Position numbers and translations under genes: made by a program. Source: Actinobacillus sp. (GTDB lineage: Bacteria; Pseudomonadota; Gammaproteobacteria; Enterobacterales; Pasteurellaceae). Taken from it: a stretch of DNA of 56,774 nucleotides. Positions 27,388 through 34,983 of the stretch are shown piece by piece (the first letter of the stretch is position 1; each line of letters opens with the position of its first letter). A model generated the notes under the pieces. That model was given only the letters and a program-made list of their open reading frames with translations, ran no database searches and was not told the origin of the DNA. The stretch covers positions 1-56,774 of the forward strand of contig JAHHQZ010000008.1 in assembly GCA_020026075.1 (NCBI GenBank), read 5' to 3'.

Positions 27388-27414
27388 GTCGGAATATTTT
27401 TGAAAATTTTGAAA
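27386..27414. repeat. left arm of the palindromic repeat after nrfG
   Basis: AGGTCGGAATATTTTTG then AAAATTTT begins inside the nrfG stop codon. No matching right arm is visible before the 4.5S RNA gene. Confidence 0.7.
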
Positions 27415-27462
27415 GCTATTTTAGTTTTTGGAATTTAGTTTTAGGGAAGCAGAAAAGGGCGA

Positions 27463-27567
27463 GGGCGTTCCAGCTTATCTCGGCACATAAGACATTCGAT
27501 TTTGGCTGCTTTCTTCCGAACCTGACCAGGTAAACCAAAGCTCATTGCGAGAGACCGAAACGCCCTC
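27463..27567 (-). ncRNA. ffs: 4.5S RNA of the signal recognition particle
   Basis: Read on the minus strand, this segment contains the diagnostic SRP core CAGGTTCGGAAGAAAGCAGCC, within a hairpin whose ends GAGGGCGTT and AACGCCCTC pair perfectly. The tip holds the Ffh-binding symmetric and asymmetric loops (GGTCAGG ... GGAAG ... AGCAGCC). Length is about 105 nt, like the E. coli RNA. A precursor leader of about 30 nt is likely between the promoter and the mature 5' end. The gap 27388-27704 otherwise holds only the repeat arm and this gene. Confidence 0.95.
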
Positions 27568-27605
27568 ATTGAGATGAGTTGCCAACGGCAAACTCAATGG
27601 GAAGG

Positions 27606-27634
27606 ATTATCTTATACCCCTTGTAAAAATGCAA
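27606..27634 (-). promoter_or_regulatory. promoter of ffs
   Basis: On the minus strand TTGCAT (27629-27634) and GATAAT (27606-27611) are separated by exactly 17 bases, about 40 bases before the mature RNA. Transcription would begin near 27599, leaving a leader that contains an inverted repeat (CATTGAG...CTCAATG), presumably processed by RNase P. Confidence 0.75.
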
Positions 27635-27704
27635 TCACTTACAAACAATCCGCCCTAAAAAATTAATCAACCGTTTAAAATGCACGCATTCATTGATGCA
27701 ATCA

Positions 27705-28442
27705 TTAGAATTTATCTTTCAACTCGCGCAAAGCTTTAAATTCTTCTACGGTTTTCGCACGCAAGAATGGGTTAATTTCTAACTCAACAGCTAGTGTGCT
27801 TGGTAAGATTGGTTCGCCTTGTTGAAGAAGATATTTGGCAATGCCAGCGTTAGCCTCGATGGCCTCTTTCTCTGTTTGAGTTTTTGCCACTTGGCTAGCA
27901 AAATTTAAATTGGCTAATGTGTATTCGTGAGCGGCACATACTTTTGTTTCTGGCGGTAAGGCTTTGATTTTCTGTAGGCTATTAAACATTGCTTGATAAT
28001 CCCCTGTGAATACTCGTCCACAGCCGCCGCCAAATAGCGTATCCCCACAAAACAGCACGTTATCGACGTAGTAGCTAACTGACCCTGCGGTATGACCTGG
28101 GGTACCAATCACTTGCACATTGTAAGCTTCTAACTGTAATGTTTCGCCTGCCTCAACCACATGCACTGGCACAGGCAGCACATCGGCACATTCTTGTGGC
28201 CCATAAATTGGCACGAGCGGACAAGCCTCGTGGAATGCGGCAACACCTGCGATGTGATCTTTATGAGCGTGGGTAAGCAATACCGCCACAATGTACGTAA
28301 TAGTCGGTGAAATTTCCAAAGCATCTCTCAATAATGTAAATTCACTGATGTCGACTAATAACGCACCTAAGCCATCACGTTGATAGCCCCAAATGTAGTT
28401 ATCTTTTAATGCAGTTAAAGCGTAAAGTTCAATGTTTTCCAT
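27705..28442 (-). CDS. gloB: hydroxyacylglutathione hydrolase (glyoxalase II)
   Basis: A 245-residue metallo-beta-lactamase-fold enzyme that hydrolyses S-lactoylglutathione to D-lactate in methylglyoxal detoxification. The metal motif THAHKDHIAG, the GTPGHTAGS histidine and FCGDTLFGGGCGRVFTG are visible, followed by AAHEYTLANLNFA. ATG at 28442 follows AGGG. The gene stands alone, divergent from ycaO. Confidence 0.93.
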   Translation of the reverse strand: MENIELYALTALKDNYIWGYQRDGLGALLVDISEFTLLRDALEISPTITYIVAVLLTHAHKDHIAGVAAFHEACPLVPIYGPQECADVLPVPVHVVEAGETLQLEAYNVQVIGTPGHTAGSVSYYVDNVLFCGDTLFGGGCGRVFTGDYQAMFNSLQKIKALPPETKVCAAHEYTLANLNFASQVAKTQTEKEAIEANAGIAKYLLQQGEPILPSTLAVELEINPFLRAKTVEEFKALRELKDKF

Positions 28443-28569
28443 AGTTAGCCCTTTTTCGTCTTATAAATTACCAATCACACGAAACGCCGTTTAATGTAGT
28501 TGCGTGCCGTGCAGAACTTCCCTATTATGCAAAACTTTTTCCACGCTTTAAACCATTAAATAGAAAATT

Positions 28570-30324
28570 ATGTCTACATTTATTTTGGGCAAGGATGCCG
28601 CCCTAGAAAATAGCATCGAACACTTCCAGCAAACCCTTGCCAATCTTGGCTTTCATATCGAAGAAGTTTCTTGGCTGAACCCCGTACCACACGTTTGGTC
28701 CGTGCATATTCGTGATAAAGATTGCCCACAATGCTTTTCCAACGGTAAAGGGGCGAGCCAAAAAGCAGCCCTTGCCTCTGCGTTGGGTGAATTTTGTGAA
28801 CGCCTCGCCACGAATTACTATTTTGCCGATTACTATTTAGGCAAAAACTGGCACGCAAAACACGGCTTTGTGCATTATCCGCAAGAAAAATGGCTGCCAT
28901 TAAGCGAAAACATCGCACAAAATGCAGAATTTTTATCCCCTGAACTCAAAAAACACTACGATCCAAACAACGAAATCGCCGTTGATACGCTATTGGATTT
29001 ACAATCTGCCAACGAAAATTCCGGCGTTGCTCTTTTGCCATTCGTGCGTGAAACGGATCAAGCCACGGTTTATATTCCGCAAAGCATTATTCACAATCTT
29101 TATGTGTCCAACGGCTTATCTGCGGGCAATACGTTTAGCGAGGCCAAAGTACAAGGGCTTTCCGAAGTGTTTGAACGCTTTGTAAAAAATAAAATTATCC
29201 GTGAAAGCATTAGTTTGCCAGAAATTCCAGCAGAGGTTATCGCCCAGTACCCAACCATCGCTACCAGCATTGCTAAATTAGAAGAGGCAGGGTTCCCAAT
29301 TTTCCCTTATGATGCTTCGCTTGGCGGCGCTTATCCTGTGATTTGCGTGGTGTTATTCAACCCAACCAATGGCACCTGCTTTGCCTCATTCGGTGCTCAT
29401 CCTAATTTTGAAGTGGCCTTTGAACGCACGGTTACCGAATTGTTACAAGGTCGCAGTTTAAAAGATTTAGACGTGTTCACGCCGCCATCTTTTGATAATG
29501 ATGCCGTAGCCGAATGGACAAATTTAGAAACCCACTTCATTGATTCCAGCGGTTTAATTTCTTGGGATTTGTTCAAAAAAACGCCTGACTATCCTTTCGT
29601 GCATTGGAACTTTTCCGCCCCAACCACACAGGAAGAATTACGCAATCTCGTTGACTTAATTCACGCTCAAGGCTGCGAAGTGTACAGTATGGAATACCGC
29701 CATATCGGTGTGCCAGCAGTGCGTTTGCTCGTGCCAGGAATGTCTGAAATTTACCCTGTGGAAGATTTACTTTACGCTCAAAATGACGTTGCCAACAAAT
29801 GGCGTGAAACCTTGTTCAACCTAGGTCAAGCCAGCGCAGAAGATCTCAGCGCAATGCTGGAAGATTTTGATGAATACGGCCTTGATGACGCAATGCGTTT
29901 ACGTGAATTTTTAGGGATCTTGCCTGAAAAAACCAGTGCGTGGTTTGACTTGCGTTTGGGCGAATTAAAAGCCTTAGTCAACCTTGCCTTAGGCGATTTA
30001 GAAAACGCACAACTTTGGTTGGAATGGACGTGGGATATGAACGCACACAATATGCAGCCACAAAAACGCAGCCAATACCGTGCCTTAATGGCCTGCCTTG
30101 AACTAGCACTTGATGAAAGCCGTGATCGCAGTGAATACCAAACGGCATTTGAAAAAATGTACGGCAAGCCAGCACTGGATCAAGCTTGGGCGATCATTGA
30201 TGGCGACTGCGATCCTTTCGGTCATTTAGAACAAATTGACGAGGATTTAACCGCTCTCGCCCCACATCAAAAATTATTAGCTGCCTACGAAAAAGCCCAT
30301 AAAGCCAAATTAAACGCCCTTTAA
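28570..30324 (+). CDS. ycaO: YcaO-domain protein (RimO accessory factor type)
   Basis: A 584-residue protein with an N-terminal YcaO cyclodehydratase-like ATP-binding domain (about 60-420) and a helical C-terminal part. Seen: CFSNGKGASQKAALASALGEFCERLAT and LSAGNTFSEAKVQGLSEVFERFVKNKII. In E. coli YcaO promotes RimO-dependent methylthiolation of ribosomal protein S12. No peptide precursor or RiPP gene lies near, so the housekeeping role is favoured. A reverse single copy of the recurrent word lies at 29014-29027. Confidence 0.92.
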   Translation: MSTFILGKDAALENSIEHFQQTLANLGFHIEEVSWLNPVPHVWSVHIRDKDCPQCFSNGKGASQKAALASALGEFCERLATNYYFADYYLGKNWHAKHGFVHYPQEKWLPLSENIAQNAEFLSPELKKHYDPNNEIAVDTLLDLQSANENSGVALLPFVRETDQATVYIPQSIIHNLYVSNGLSAGNTFSEAKVQGLSEVFERFVKNKIIRESISLPEIPAEVIAQYPTIATSIAKLEEAGFPIFPYDASLGGAYPVICVVLFNPTNGTCFASFGAHPNFEVAFERTVTELLQGRSLKDLDVFTPPSFDNDAVAEWTNLETHFIDSSGLISWDLFKKTPDYPFVHWNFSAPTTQEELRNLVDLIHAQGCEVYSMEYRHIGVPAVRLLVPGMSEIYPVEDLLYAQNDVANKWRETLFNLGQASAEDLSAMLEDFDEYGLDDAMRLREFLGILPEKTSAWFDLRLGELKALVNLALGDLENAQLWLEWTWDMNAHNMQPQKRSQYRALMACLELALDESRDRSEYQTAFEKMYGKPALDQAWAIIDGDCDPFGHLEQIDEDLTALAPHQKLLAAYEKAHKAKLNAL

Positions 30325-30355
30325 AGAGGCTTTAAACGCGGTTTAAATAAAACGA

Positions 30356-30397
30356 AGGCCGGAATTTCCGTCAAAATTTTGACAAATATTCCGGCCT
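30356..30397. repeat. palindromic intergenic repeat, copy 7
   Basis: Arms AGGCCGGAATTTCCGTC and GACAAATATTCCGGCCT follow the ycaO stop codon. Both arms carry GGCC, making this the most symmetric copy in the window. Confidence 0.92.
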
Positions 30398-30540
30398 AGA
30401 CTATTTAGCCTAAAAGATAGAAATAGAAAACACGCCAAAATAGTAATCTATCTTGGAGTGTTTAGTGCGTTTAAAGATAGGTCTGCTGAATAAACTTTTG
30501 CTCTAATCCGTCGCTCGGCGTTCGATAAAAAAGACTAATA

Positions 30541-30717
30541 GCAGGGCTTGATCGCCCAAGCCATAGCGAAATGCATGGTAAGATTTTCCGTTTTGATGAC
30601 CCATTTTGGACGACCTTTTATCCGCCCAACGATTTTAATTGCCGTTGCACCGTACGTTCATTTAGCGAGCAAGATTTACAACGTCGTGGCTTAAAAGCAA
30701 CCCCAAGCGATAAGTAA
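30541..30717 (+). pseudogene. fragment of a Mu-gpF-like phage head morphogenesis gene
   Basis: An open frame of about 58 codons reads DRPSHSEMHGKIFRFDDPFW, then a TFYPPNDFNCRC stretch. This is the C-terminal signature of Mu gpF/minor head proteins (RPSH..hGkvf...DPFW...PP..fnCrC). The frame is closed upstream at about 30526 and no other phage gene adjoins, so it is debris of a lost Mu-like prophage. The surrounding gap (30398-30540 and 30718-30840) shows no other gene. Confidence 0.72.
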
Positions 30718-30840
30718 CTGGGAATTCTTAATTTGAGTAGTTGGTAACAACTACTTTTATTTGAATGCTATGCAATTCTTTCTATTGCTCGCAATAATAC
30801 GCCCATCATTTATTCAGAGCTTATATGTATAATTTGCCAA

Positions 30841-30876
30841 ATAAAAAATGGCTAGCAAATTATGCTAGCCATTTTG
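30841..30876 (-). terminator. Rho-independent terminator of the autotransporter unit
   Basis: Stem ATGGCTAGC / GCTAGCCAT with a 7-base loop, followed on the minus strand by a T6 run. It lies downstream of the OmpA-family remnant and the autotransporter gene. Confidence 0.8.
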
Positions 30877-30904
30877 TTTGGTGCTTAAGTTAAGTAAAAT
30901 CTAA

Positions 30905-31017
30905 TTATTCTACAATATAATCAACTGTTACACGTCTGTTACGTTCACTAAAGTTGTAAGTACAAGCCTTAATACACAAGTAGCAACAAAAGAAACAGTA
31001 GATTTAGTTAAATTCAT
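30905..31017 (-). pseudogene. remnant of an OmpA-family or lipoprotein gene
   Basis: Sixteen bases after the autotransporter stop, the minus strand has GAGGG and then ATG with a signal-like start (MNLTKSTVSFVATCVL). About 20 codons later the frame fails. In another frame the sequence ends TYNFSERNRRVTVDYIVE plus stop, which resembles the C-terminal RNRRV segment of OmpA-type peptidoglycan-binding domains. The simplest reading is a secreted OmpA-like protein that lost its middle by deletion, leaving start and end. Confidence 0.45.
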
Positions 31018-31033
31018 TTAACCCTCACATTCA

Positions 31034-31735
31034 TTACCAAGAATAACCAATGCTAGCACCATAGTTTACATCTGATTCATTATTAACGGAAACACCAAGT
31101 TTAAATAGGTATTTGCCATTGTCTGAAGTTCGACTGTAACCCATAGCAACAGCGGTTGCATTTCTATAACCACCAATAGCTGTGCTAACGTTAGATTGCC
31201 CTGCACTAGTAGGTGTTTGAAGTAGACTCATAGCTGTTGCACCTGCAATACCAGCCTTAAGTTTATCATTCATCTTGTTAACATCATATGCTAAACGACT
31301 AACTTTGTTATCAAGACCATCAATGCGTTTATTAACTTGATCAACTGCAACACTTGTTGATTTTTTAAGAGCAACAGTGTTCTTATCAATTTGGATAGCT
31401 AAACTTCGTAAGTTGGAATTTAAATCTTTATTTAAATCTAAAAGATTACCACCGCCATCGCTATTGGGTATGATTGTCGCTGTACCTGAATTTTTACCGA
31501 AATCCGCCTTAGTTAAGCCTTTACCTTGCTTTTGATATTGTACTTCTGCTACATGTTCTGGTTTTCCATAGTCAATTTTACCCGTTTCTGCAAAAGCAAC
31601 TCCACTTCCTGCAATAGCAAGCACACATGCAATAATATTCTTTGTTTTCGATTTCGTTTTTCCCTTGGCAAGTTCACCAACCACGGTGTACGTGCCGAGA
31701 GCTACATTATAAACAACCTTATAGATATGATTCAT
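31034..31735 (-). CDS. short YadA-type trimeric autotransporter
   Basis: 233 residues. Residues 1-50 form an extended signal peptide (ESPR: MNHIYKVVYNVALGTYTVVGELAKG, then a hydrophobic core ending VAFAE). A passenger of only about 80 residues follows, then a coiled-coil stalk (KNTVALKKSTSVAVDQVNKRIDGLDNKVSRLAYDVNKMNDKL) and a YadA anchor (GIAGATAMSLLQ...YGASIGYSW ending in an aromatic). It should assemble as a trimer in the outer membrane. Typical adhesins have hundreds of passenger residues and head repeats; none is visible here, so it is either a minimal family member or a deletion product that stayed in frame. AAGGA lies nine bases before the start. Confidence 0.85.
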   Translation of the reverse strand: MNHIYKVVYNVALGTYTVVGELAKGKTKSKTKNIIACVLAIAGSGVAFAETGKIDYGKPEHVAEVQYQKQGKGLTKADFGKNSGTATIIPNSDGGGNLLDLNKDLNSNLRSLAIQIDKNTVALKKSTSVAVDQVNKRIDGLDNKVSRLAYDVNKMNDKLKAGIAGATAMSLLQTPTSAGQSNVSTAIGGYRNATAVAMGYSRTSDNGKYLFKLGVSVNNESDVNYGASIGYSW

Positions 31736-31758
31736 AGAGCATAATCCTTCTTAACATG

Positions 31759-31814
31759 CGCTTGTGTTTACAAGCGACACGATTGATAAAATGAGACTCC
31801 AAGTAGACTTGGAG
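31759..31814 (-). other. two hairpins in the leader of the autotransporter gene
   Basis: Two strong inverted repeats fall in the presumed 5' untranslated region. One is CGCTTGT / ACAAGCG at 31759-31776. The other is CTCCAAGT / ACTTGGAG at 31797-31814. Either could stabilise the mRNA or regulate its translation; no known riboswitch class is recognised. Confidence 0.5.
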
Positions 31815-31825
31815 AATCGGTGACC

Positions 31826-31853
31826 ATCATAGTTTACCCCCCCGCCTCAAAAG
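31826..31853 (-). promoter_or_regulatory. candidate phase-variable promoter with a G7 spacer
   Basis: On the minus strand, TATGAT (31826-31831) is preceded by GTAAAC, then seven G (31837-31843), and by CTTTTG/TTTTGA about 15-16 bases upstream of the -10. The homopolymer therefore lies inside the -35/-10 spacer. The flanks AGTTTAC and GTAAACT are also a perfect inverted repeat around the tract. Confidence 0.45.
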
Positions 31854-31872
31854 TAAACTATTATTGCGATAG

Positions 31873-31989
31873 ATGAATACTATCAATGAGGTTTTCTTTG
31901 GCAAAAATCTAACCGCTCTAGCCACAGAACATCCTGATTGGCAGGATACACTAAACTTAGAGCGGAAATATTCCAGCGTTACTTTTTAG
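31873..31989 (+). pseudogene. unrecognised 38-codon fragment
   Basis: An open frame beginning MNTINEVFFGKNLTALATEH and ending in YSSVTF. It has no ribosome-binding site and its end is made by a right arm of the recurrent repeat (AAATATTCCAGCG). It looks like a phage gene start spliced to a repeat arm. I do not recognise its family. Confidence 0.3.
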
Positions 31990-32095
31990 CACGACACTTT
32001 CTAATGATAGCAACTTCTAGGATAACAATGCTTGGCTCTGAGACTGCCAAGCACGCTTAAATTGACAGATTATTTATTTTTACAAGGATTTAATT

Positions 32096-32312
32096 ATGAC
32101 CCATGCCCAAACTGAACTCAGCCAAAAACGCTGCGCCGCGACCGCTGCTGTGCATAATAAAATGATCAAAGCACAAGGTTTAGTCAGAACCCCACATGTT
32201 CAACTGCCCAGAAACTGCCAATAAACAGGGCACTATTGGTAAAGCGTTAGGCTTATCACGCCCTAAACGCTTAGCCTACCTTTGTGAAATGTACCGCAAA
32301 GCCACGCCGTAA
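32096..32312 (+). pseudogene. frameshifted small phage-like gene
   Basis: After a good AAGGA box the frame opens MTHAQTELSQKRCAATAAVH and stops at 32224. A second frame (+1) continues CPETANKQGTIGKALGLSRP and on to AYLCEMYRKATP, ending at 32312. The two halves join naturally if one base is lost near 32200, giving a basic protein of about 72 residues. The family is not recognised; the context suggests phage origin. Confidence 0.4.
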
Positions 32313-32333
32313 TTTTCGTAAAAATTCCAGCGT
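32304..32333. repeat. contracted copy of the palindromic repeat
   Basis: ACGCCGTAATTTTCG and AAAAATTCCAGCGT face each other with almost no centre. The left arm is degraded. It lies at the end of the frameshifted fragment. Confidence 0.5.
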
Positions 32334-32352
32334 AGCTTTTATGGAAAGGCAT

Positions 32353-32529
32353 TTACATAGTCCTACCTTTATTTGTATAAAACCAAGCATATAGCAATAT
32401 GCAAAATATAATAATTTTATGCGGGTATTTGGGGAACTCGGTAGCGGAAAGCTTTTTAAAGTAAGGAAAAGAGAAAAGTTCAACTAAGCAGACCGACACC
32501 AGTAGAATACTGATGCCAGTCCATAACAT
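32353..32529 (-). CDS. possible small membrane protein downstream of argS
   Basis: A 58-residue frame opening MLWTGISILLVSVCLVELFS, with a second hydrophobic stretch (KIIIFCILLYAWFYT), so two membrane passes are plausible. It follows argS by 22 bases on the same strand. No clear ribosome-binding site is visible, and I recognise no homologue, so it may be a chance frame or the end of a decayed gene. Confidence 0.3.
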   Translation of the reverse strand: MLWTGISILLVSVCLVELFSFPYFKKLSATEFPKYPHKIIIFCILLYAWFYTNKGRTM

Positions 32530-32551
32530 TGTCGGCGTATAAAATGCTCGG

Positions 32552-34285
32552 TTACATTTTTTCTACCGTTTTAATGCCAAGTAAATCAAGCCCAGTTTTT
32601 AACGTTTCTTCGGTAAGTAGTGCTAGTTTTAAACGACTTAATTTTTGGCTTTTGCTTGGTGCGGTAAGAATTGGGCAGTTTTCGTAGAAACTGGAGAAAA
32701 TACCTGCTAATTCATAGAGATACGCACATAGAATATGCGGAGTTCCCTCTTTCGCTACGATGCGAATGGCCTCTTCAAACTGTAAAAGTTTTAACGCTAA
32801 AGCACGTTCTTTGTCATCTTCTAAATGCAGTGGCGCATTTTTCACATCGTCTAAATTCACATTTGCTTTGGCAAAAATGGAGCGAATACGAGTGTAAGCG
32901 TACTGCATATAAGGTGCGGTATTGCCATCAAAGCTCAGCATATTATCCCAATCGAAAATATAATCTGTGGTGCGGTTTTTGCTTAAATCAGCGTATTTCA
33001 CTGCGCCGATCCCTACTGCTTCAACCACTGCTGATTTTTCCGCTGGCGTTAATTCTGTAGATTTTTCGGAGATCAATTTATCTGCACGTTCAATCGCCTC
33101 ATCTAAAAGATCGGACAATTTCACCGTACCTCCTGTACGAGTTTTAAACGGTTTGCCGTCTTTGCCTAACATCATTCCAAAGTTTTTATGCTCGAGCTGG
33201 AAACTGTCTGGCACATAGCCAGCTTTGCGAGTGATAAGCCACGCTTGTTGCATATGCTGGCTTTGACGAGTGTCGGAGAATACCAACGCACGGTCGGCAT
33301 TTAGATTGTGACAACGGTACTTAGCGGCGGCTACGTCTGTGGTTGTGTATAAAAATCCACCGTCTTTTTTCTGTACGATAACGCCCATCGGATCGCCGTC
33401 TTTATTTTTAAATTCATCTAAATAAACCACAAACGCACCGTCATCTTCTACGGCTAGCCCTTGTTTTTTCAAATCTTCTACGATTTCAGGCAACATTGGA
33501 TTGTACAAGCTTTCGCCCATTACATCTTTTTCGGTCAAGGTTACATTTAAACGATCGTAATTGCGTTGGTTCTGTTCCATTGTGATTTTGACCAATTTTT
33601 GCCACATTTCACGACAATACTCATCGCCACCTTGCAATTTCACCACATAACCACGTGCTTTTTCGGCAAATTGTGCATCTTCGTCATAATGTTTTTTCGC
33701 ATCACGGTAGAAGGCTTCTAAGTCCGCTAGTTCCATTTCGCTGGCGTTTTCTTGTTCCATTTTTTCAAGGTACGCAATCAACATACCAAATTGCGTTCCC
33801 CAGTCGCCCACGTGGTTTGCACGAATAACATTATCGCCCAAAAATTCCAGCGTACGCACAACGGCGTCACCGATGATCGTAGAACGCAAATGCCCCACGT
33901 GCATTTCTTTCGCTACGTTTGGTGAAGAATAATCAATCACCACCGTTTGCGGTTCAAGTGGTTCAATTCCCAAGTGTGGTGTTTGCAGTGCGTGGTCAAG
34001 TAGCTTAGCAAGCCATTCTGGACGTAAGAATAAATTGATAAAACCAGGTCCCGCCACTTCTGCTTTTGCGATCATTTCGTCAGCATCTAACTGATGGATA
34101 ACCGCTTGTGCAAATTCACGTGGATTTTTACCTAATTTTTTAGCTTCCGCCATACTGCCGTTTGCTTGATAATCACCAAATTGCGGTTTGTTGGATTGAC
34201 GCACCATAGGATCGACATCTGCCAAAGCCCCCGCTTTTTGCATTGCCGCTTGAAGTTTTTGGGAAAGAATGGATTGAATAGTCAT
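32552..34285 (-). CDS. argS: arginine--tRNA ligase
   Basis: 577 residues, the normal length for class I ArgRS. The catalytic HIGH-type motif is in EMHVGHLRSTIIGDAVVR and the KMSKS-equivalent region is degenerate, as usual for ArgRS (MLGKDGKPFKTRTGGTV). The C-terminal DALR anticodon-binding domain ends SRLKLALLTEETLKTGLDLLGI. Divergent from yecM, an arrangement also close to that in E. coli. Confidence 0.97.
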   Translation of the reverse strand: MTIQSILSQKLQAAMQKAGALADVDPMVRQSNKPQFGDYQANGSMAEAKKLGKNPREFAQAVIHQLDADEMIAKAEVAGPGFINLFLRPEWLAKLLDHALQTPHLGIEPLEPQTVVIDYSSPNVAKEMHVGHLRSTIIGDAVVRTLEFLGDNVIRANHVGDWGTQFGMLIAYLEKMEQENASEMELADLEAFYRDAKKHYDEDAQFAEKARGYVVKLQGGDEYCREMWQKLVKITMEQNQRNYDRLNVTLTEKDVMGESLYNPMLPEIVEDLKKQGLAVEDDGAFVVYLDEFKNKDGDPMGVIVQKKDGGFLYTTTDVAAAKYRCHNLNADRALVFSDTRQSQHMQQAWLITRKAGYVPDSFQLEHKNFGMMLGKDGKPFKTRTGGTVKLSDLLDEAIERADKLISEKSTELTPAEKSAVVEAVGIGAVKYADLSKNRTTDYIFDWDNMLSFDGNTAPYMQYAYTRIRSIFAKANVNLDDVKNAPLHLEDDKERALALKLLQFEEAIRIVAKEGTPHILCAYLYELAGIFSSFYENCPILTAPSKSQKLSRLKLALLTEETLKTGLDLLGIKTVEKM

Positions 34286-34303
34286 CTTGCACCTTTATAA
34301 ATT

Positions 34304-34332
34304 TTTACAATAAAAAAACAATCGGCTATGAT
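34304..34332 (+). promoter_or_regulatory. promoter of yecM
   Basis: TTTACA (34304-34309) and TATGAT (34327-34332) are separated by 17 bases, in the argS-yecM divergent gap. Confidence 0.7.
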
Positions 34333-34363
34333 AGCCCCTTTTATTACAGGTTAAAAGTAACTG

Positions 34364-34981
34364 GTGTTAAAAATGCCACATTTATTTGCGGAAAATTCCA
34401 GCCTAGACACAATGCCCTTTCTAGACACAATGCCCTTTGCTCTCGAACAATTTGCGGATGAAATCAACGAGCTTGCTCAGTATTTACAGCTAAGTTTAGC
34501 CGATTTTGAGATTGATCATCTTTGCTTACGAGTCGCAAATGAAATGGATAGTAAAAATTGGCTGACAACATTCCTACACTACGGTAGACTCATCAGCCAA
34601 AACACTGTGAATGGTCGCCCTATTTATTTGATTGCTTTGACAAAATCTCTCAATTTTTTACAGCATTCTGTATCAATTATTGAGTTGCCAATGCCGAAAA
34701 AAGAAAGTGCTTGCACCACAGGTTGGGAACATATTGAAATCGTAATGCCTTTTCAGACAATCACTAACGGTTTCCAAGAAAGCATTGCACAATGGCAACA
34801 GCGTATTTTACAAACTTACGGCTGGGAAAATGATGAAAATCTTGCCATAAAATGCAGTCAACCAAGTGTTACTGGCGAACAACGAGCAAACCCAACCATT
34901 GCTTTGCGTTTTCGTAACGGCAACAATCGCAGCTGTATAAAAATTCACCCTTATTCTATTCAATCAATTATCGAGGATTAA
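34364..34981 (+). CDS. yecM: YecM-family protein (VOC-like fold)
   Basis: Up to 205 residues. Matching E. coli YecM landmarks: DHLCLRVANEM, NGRPIYLIAL, SIIELPMPKK, GWEHIEIVMP and CIKIHPYSI. YecM is a metal-binding-like protein of unknown function also linked to argS in E. coli. The N-terminus is uncertain: GTG at 34364, ATG at 34373, and two ATGs created by an exact 18-bp tandem duplication (34403-34438, coding LDTMPF twice). A single reverse copy of the recurrent word precedes the duplication. It is followed 2 bases later by the lipoprotein gene. Confidence 0.82.
   Translation: MLKMPHLFAENSSLDTMPFLDTMPFALEQFADEINELAQYLQLSLADFEIDHLCLRVANEMDSKNWLTTFLHYGRLISQNTVNGRPIYLIALTKSLNFLQHSVSIIELPMPKKESACTTGWEHIEIVMPFQTITNGFQESIAQWQQRILQTYGWENDENLAIKCSQPSVTGEQRANPTIALRFRNGNNRSCIKIHPYSIQSIIED
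34403..34438. repeat. 18-bp tandem duplication in the yecM start region
   Basis: CTAGACACAATGCCCTTT occurs twice head to tail. Each unit carries an in-frame ATG, so changes in unit number would keep the frame and move the start context. Confidence 0.95.
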
Positions 34982-34983
34982 CT

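Noticed and set aside
28570..30324. YcaO as part of a RiPP (thiazole/oxazole peptide) cluster
   Set aside because: No precursor peptide, E1-like or dehydrogenase gene is nearby, and the protein has the long E. coli YcaO form with the C-terminal helical part.
30400..30540. A possible tRNA or small RNA in the gap after ycaO
   Set aside because: No T-loop (GGTTCRANYCC) or cloverleaf-compatible stems are visible; only short imperfect direct repeats (AAGATAG).
30905..31018. A plus-strand peptide reading VSTSLNTQVATKETVDLVKF
   Set aside because: It has no ribosome-binding site or upstream frame, and the minus strand carries a well-supported start and an OmpA-like end in the same DNA.
32271..32483. 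Minus-strand 70-codon frame past argS
   Set aside because: It lies in a different frame from the hydrophobic ORF, runs over a repeat copy and the phage-like fragment, and has no start signal.
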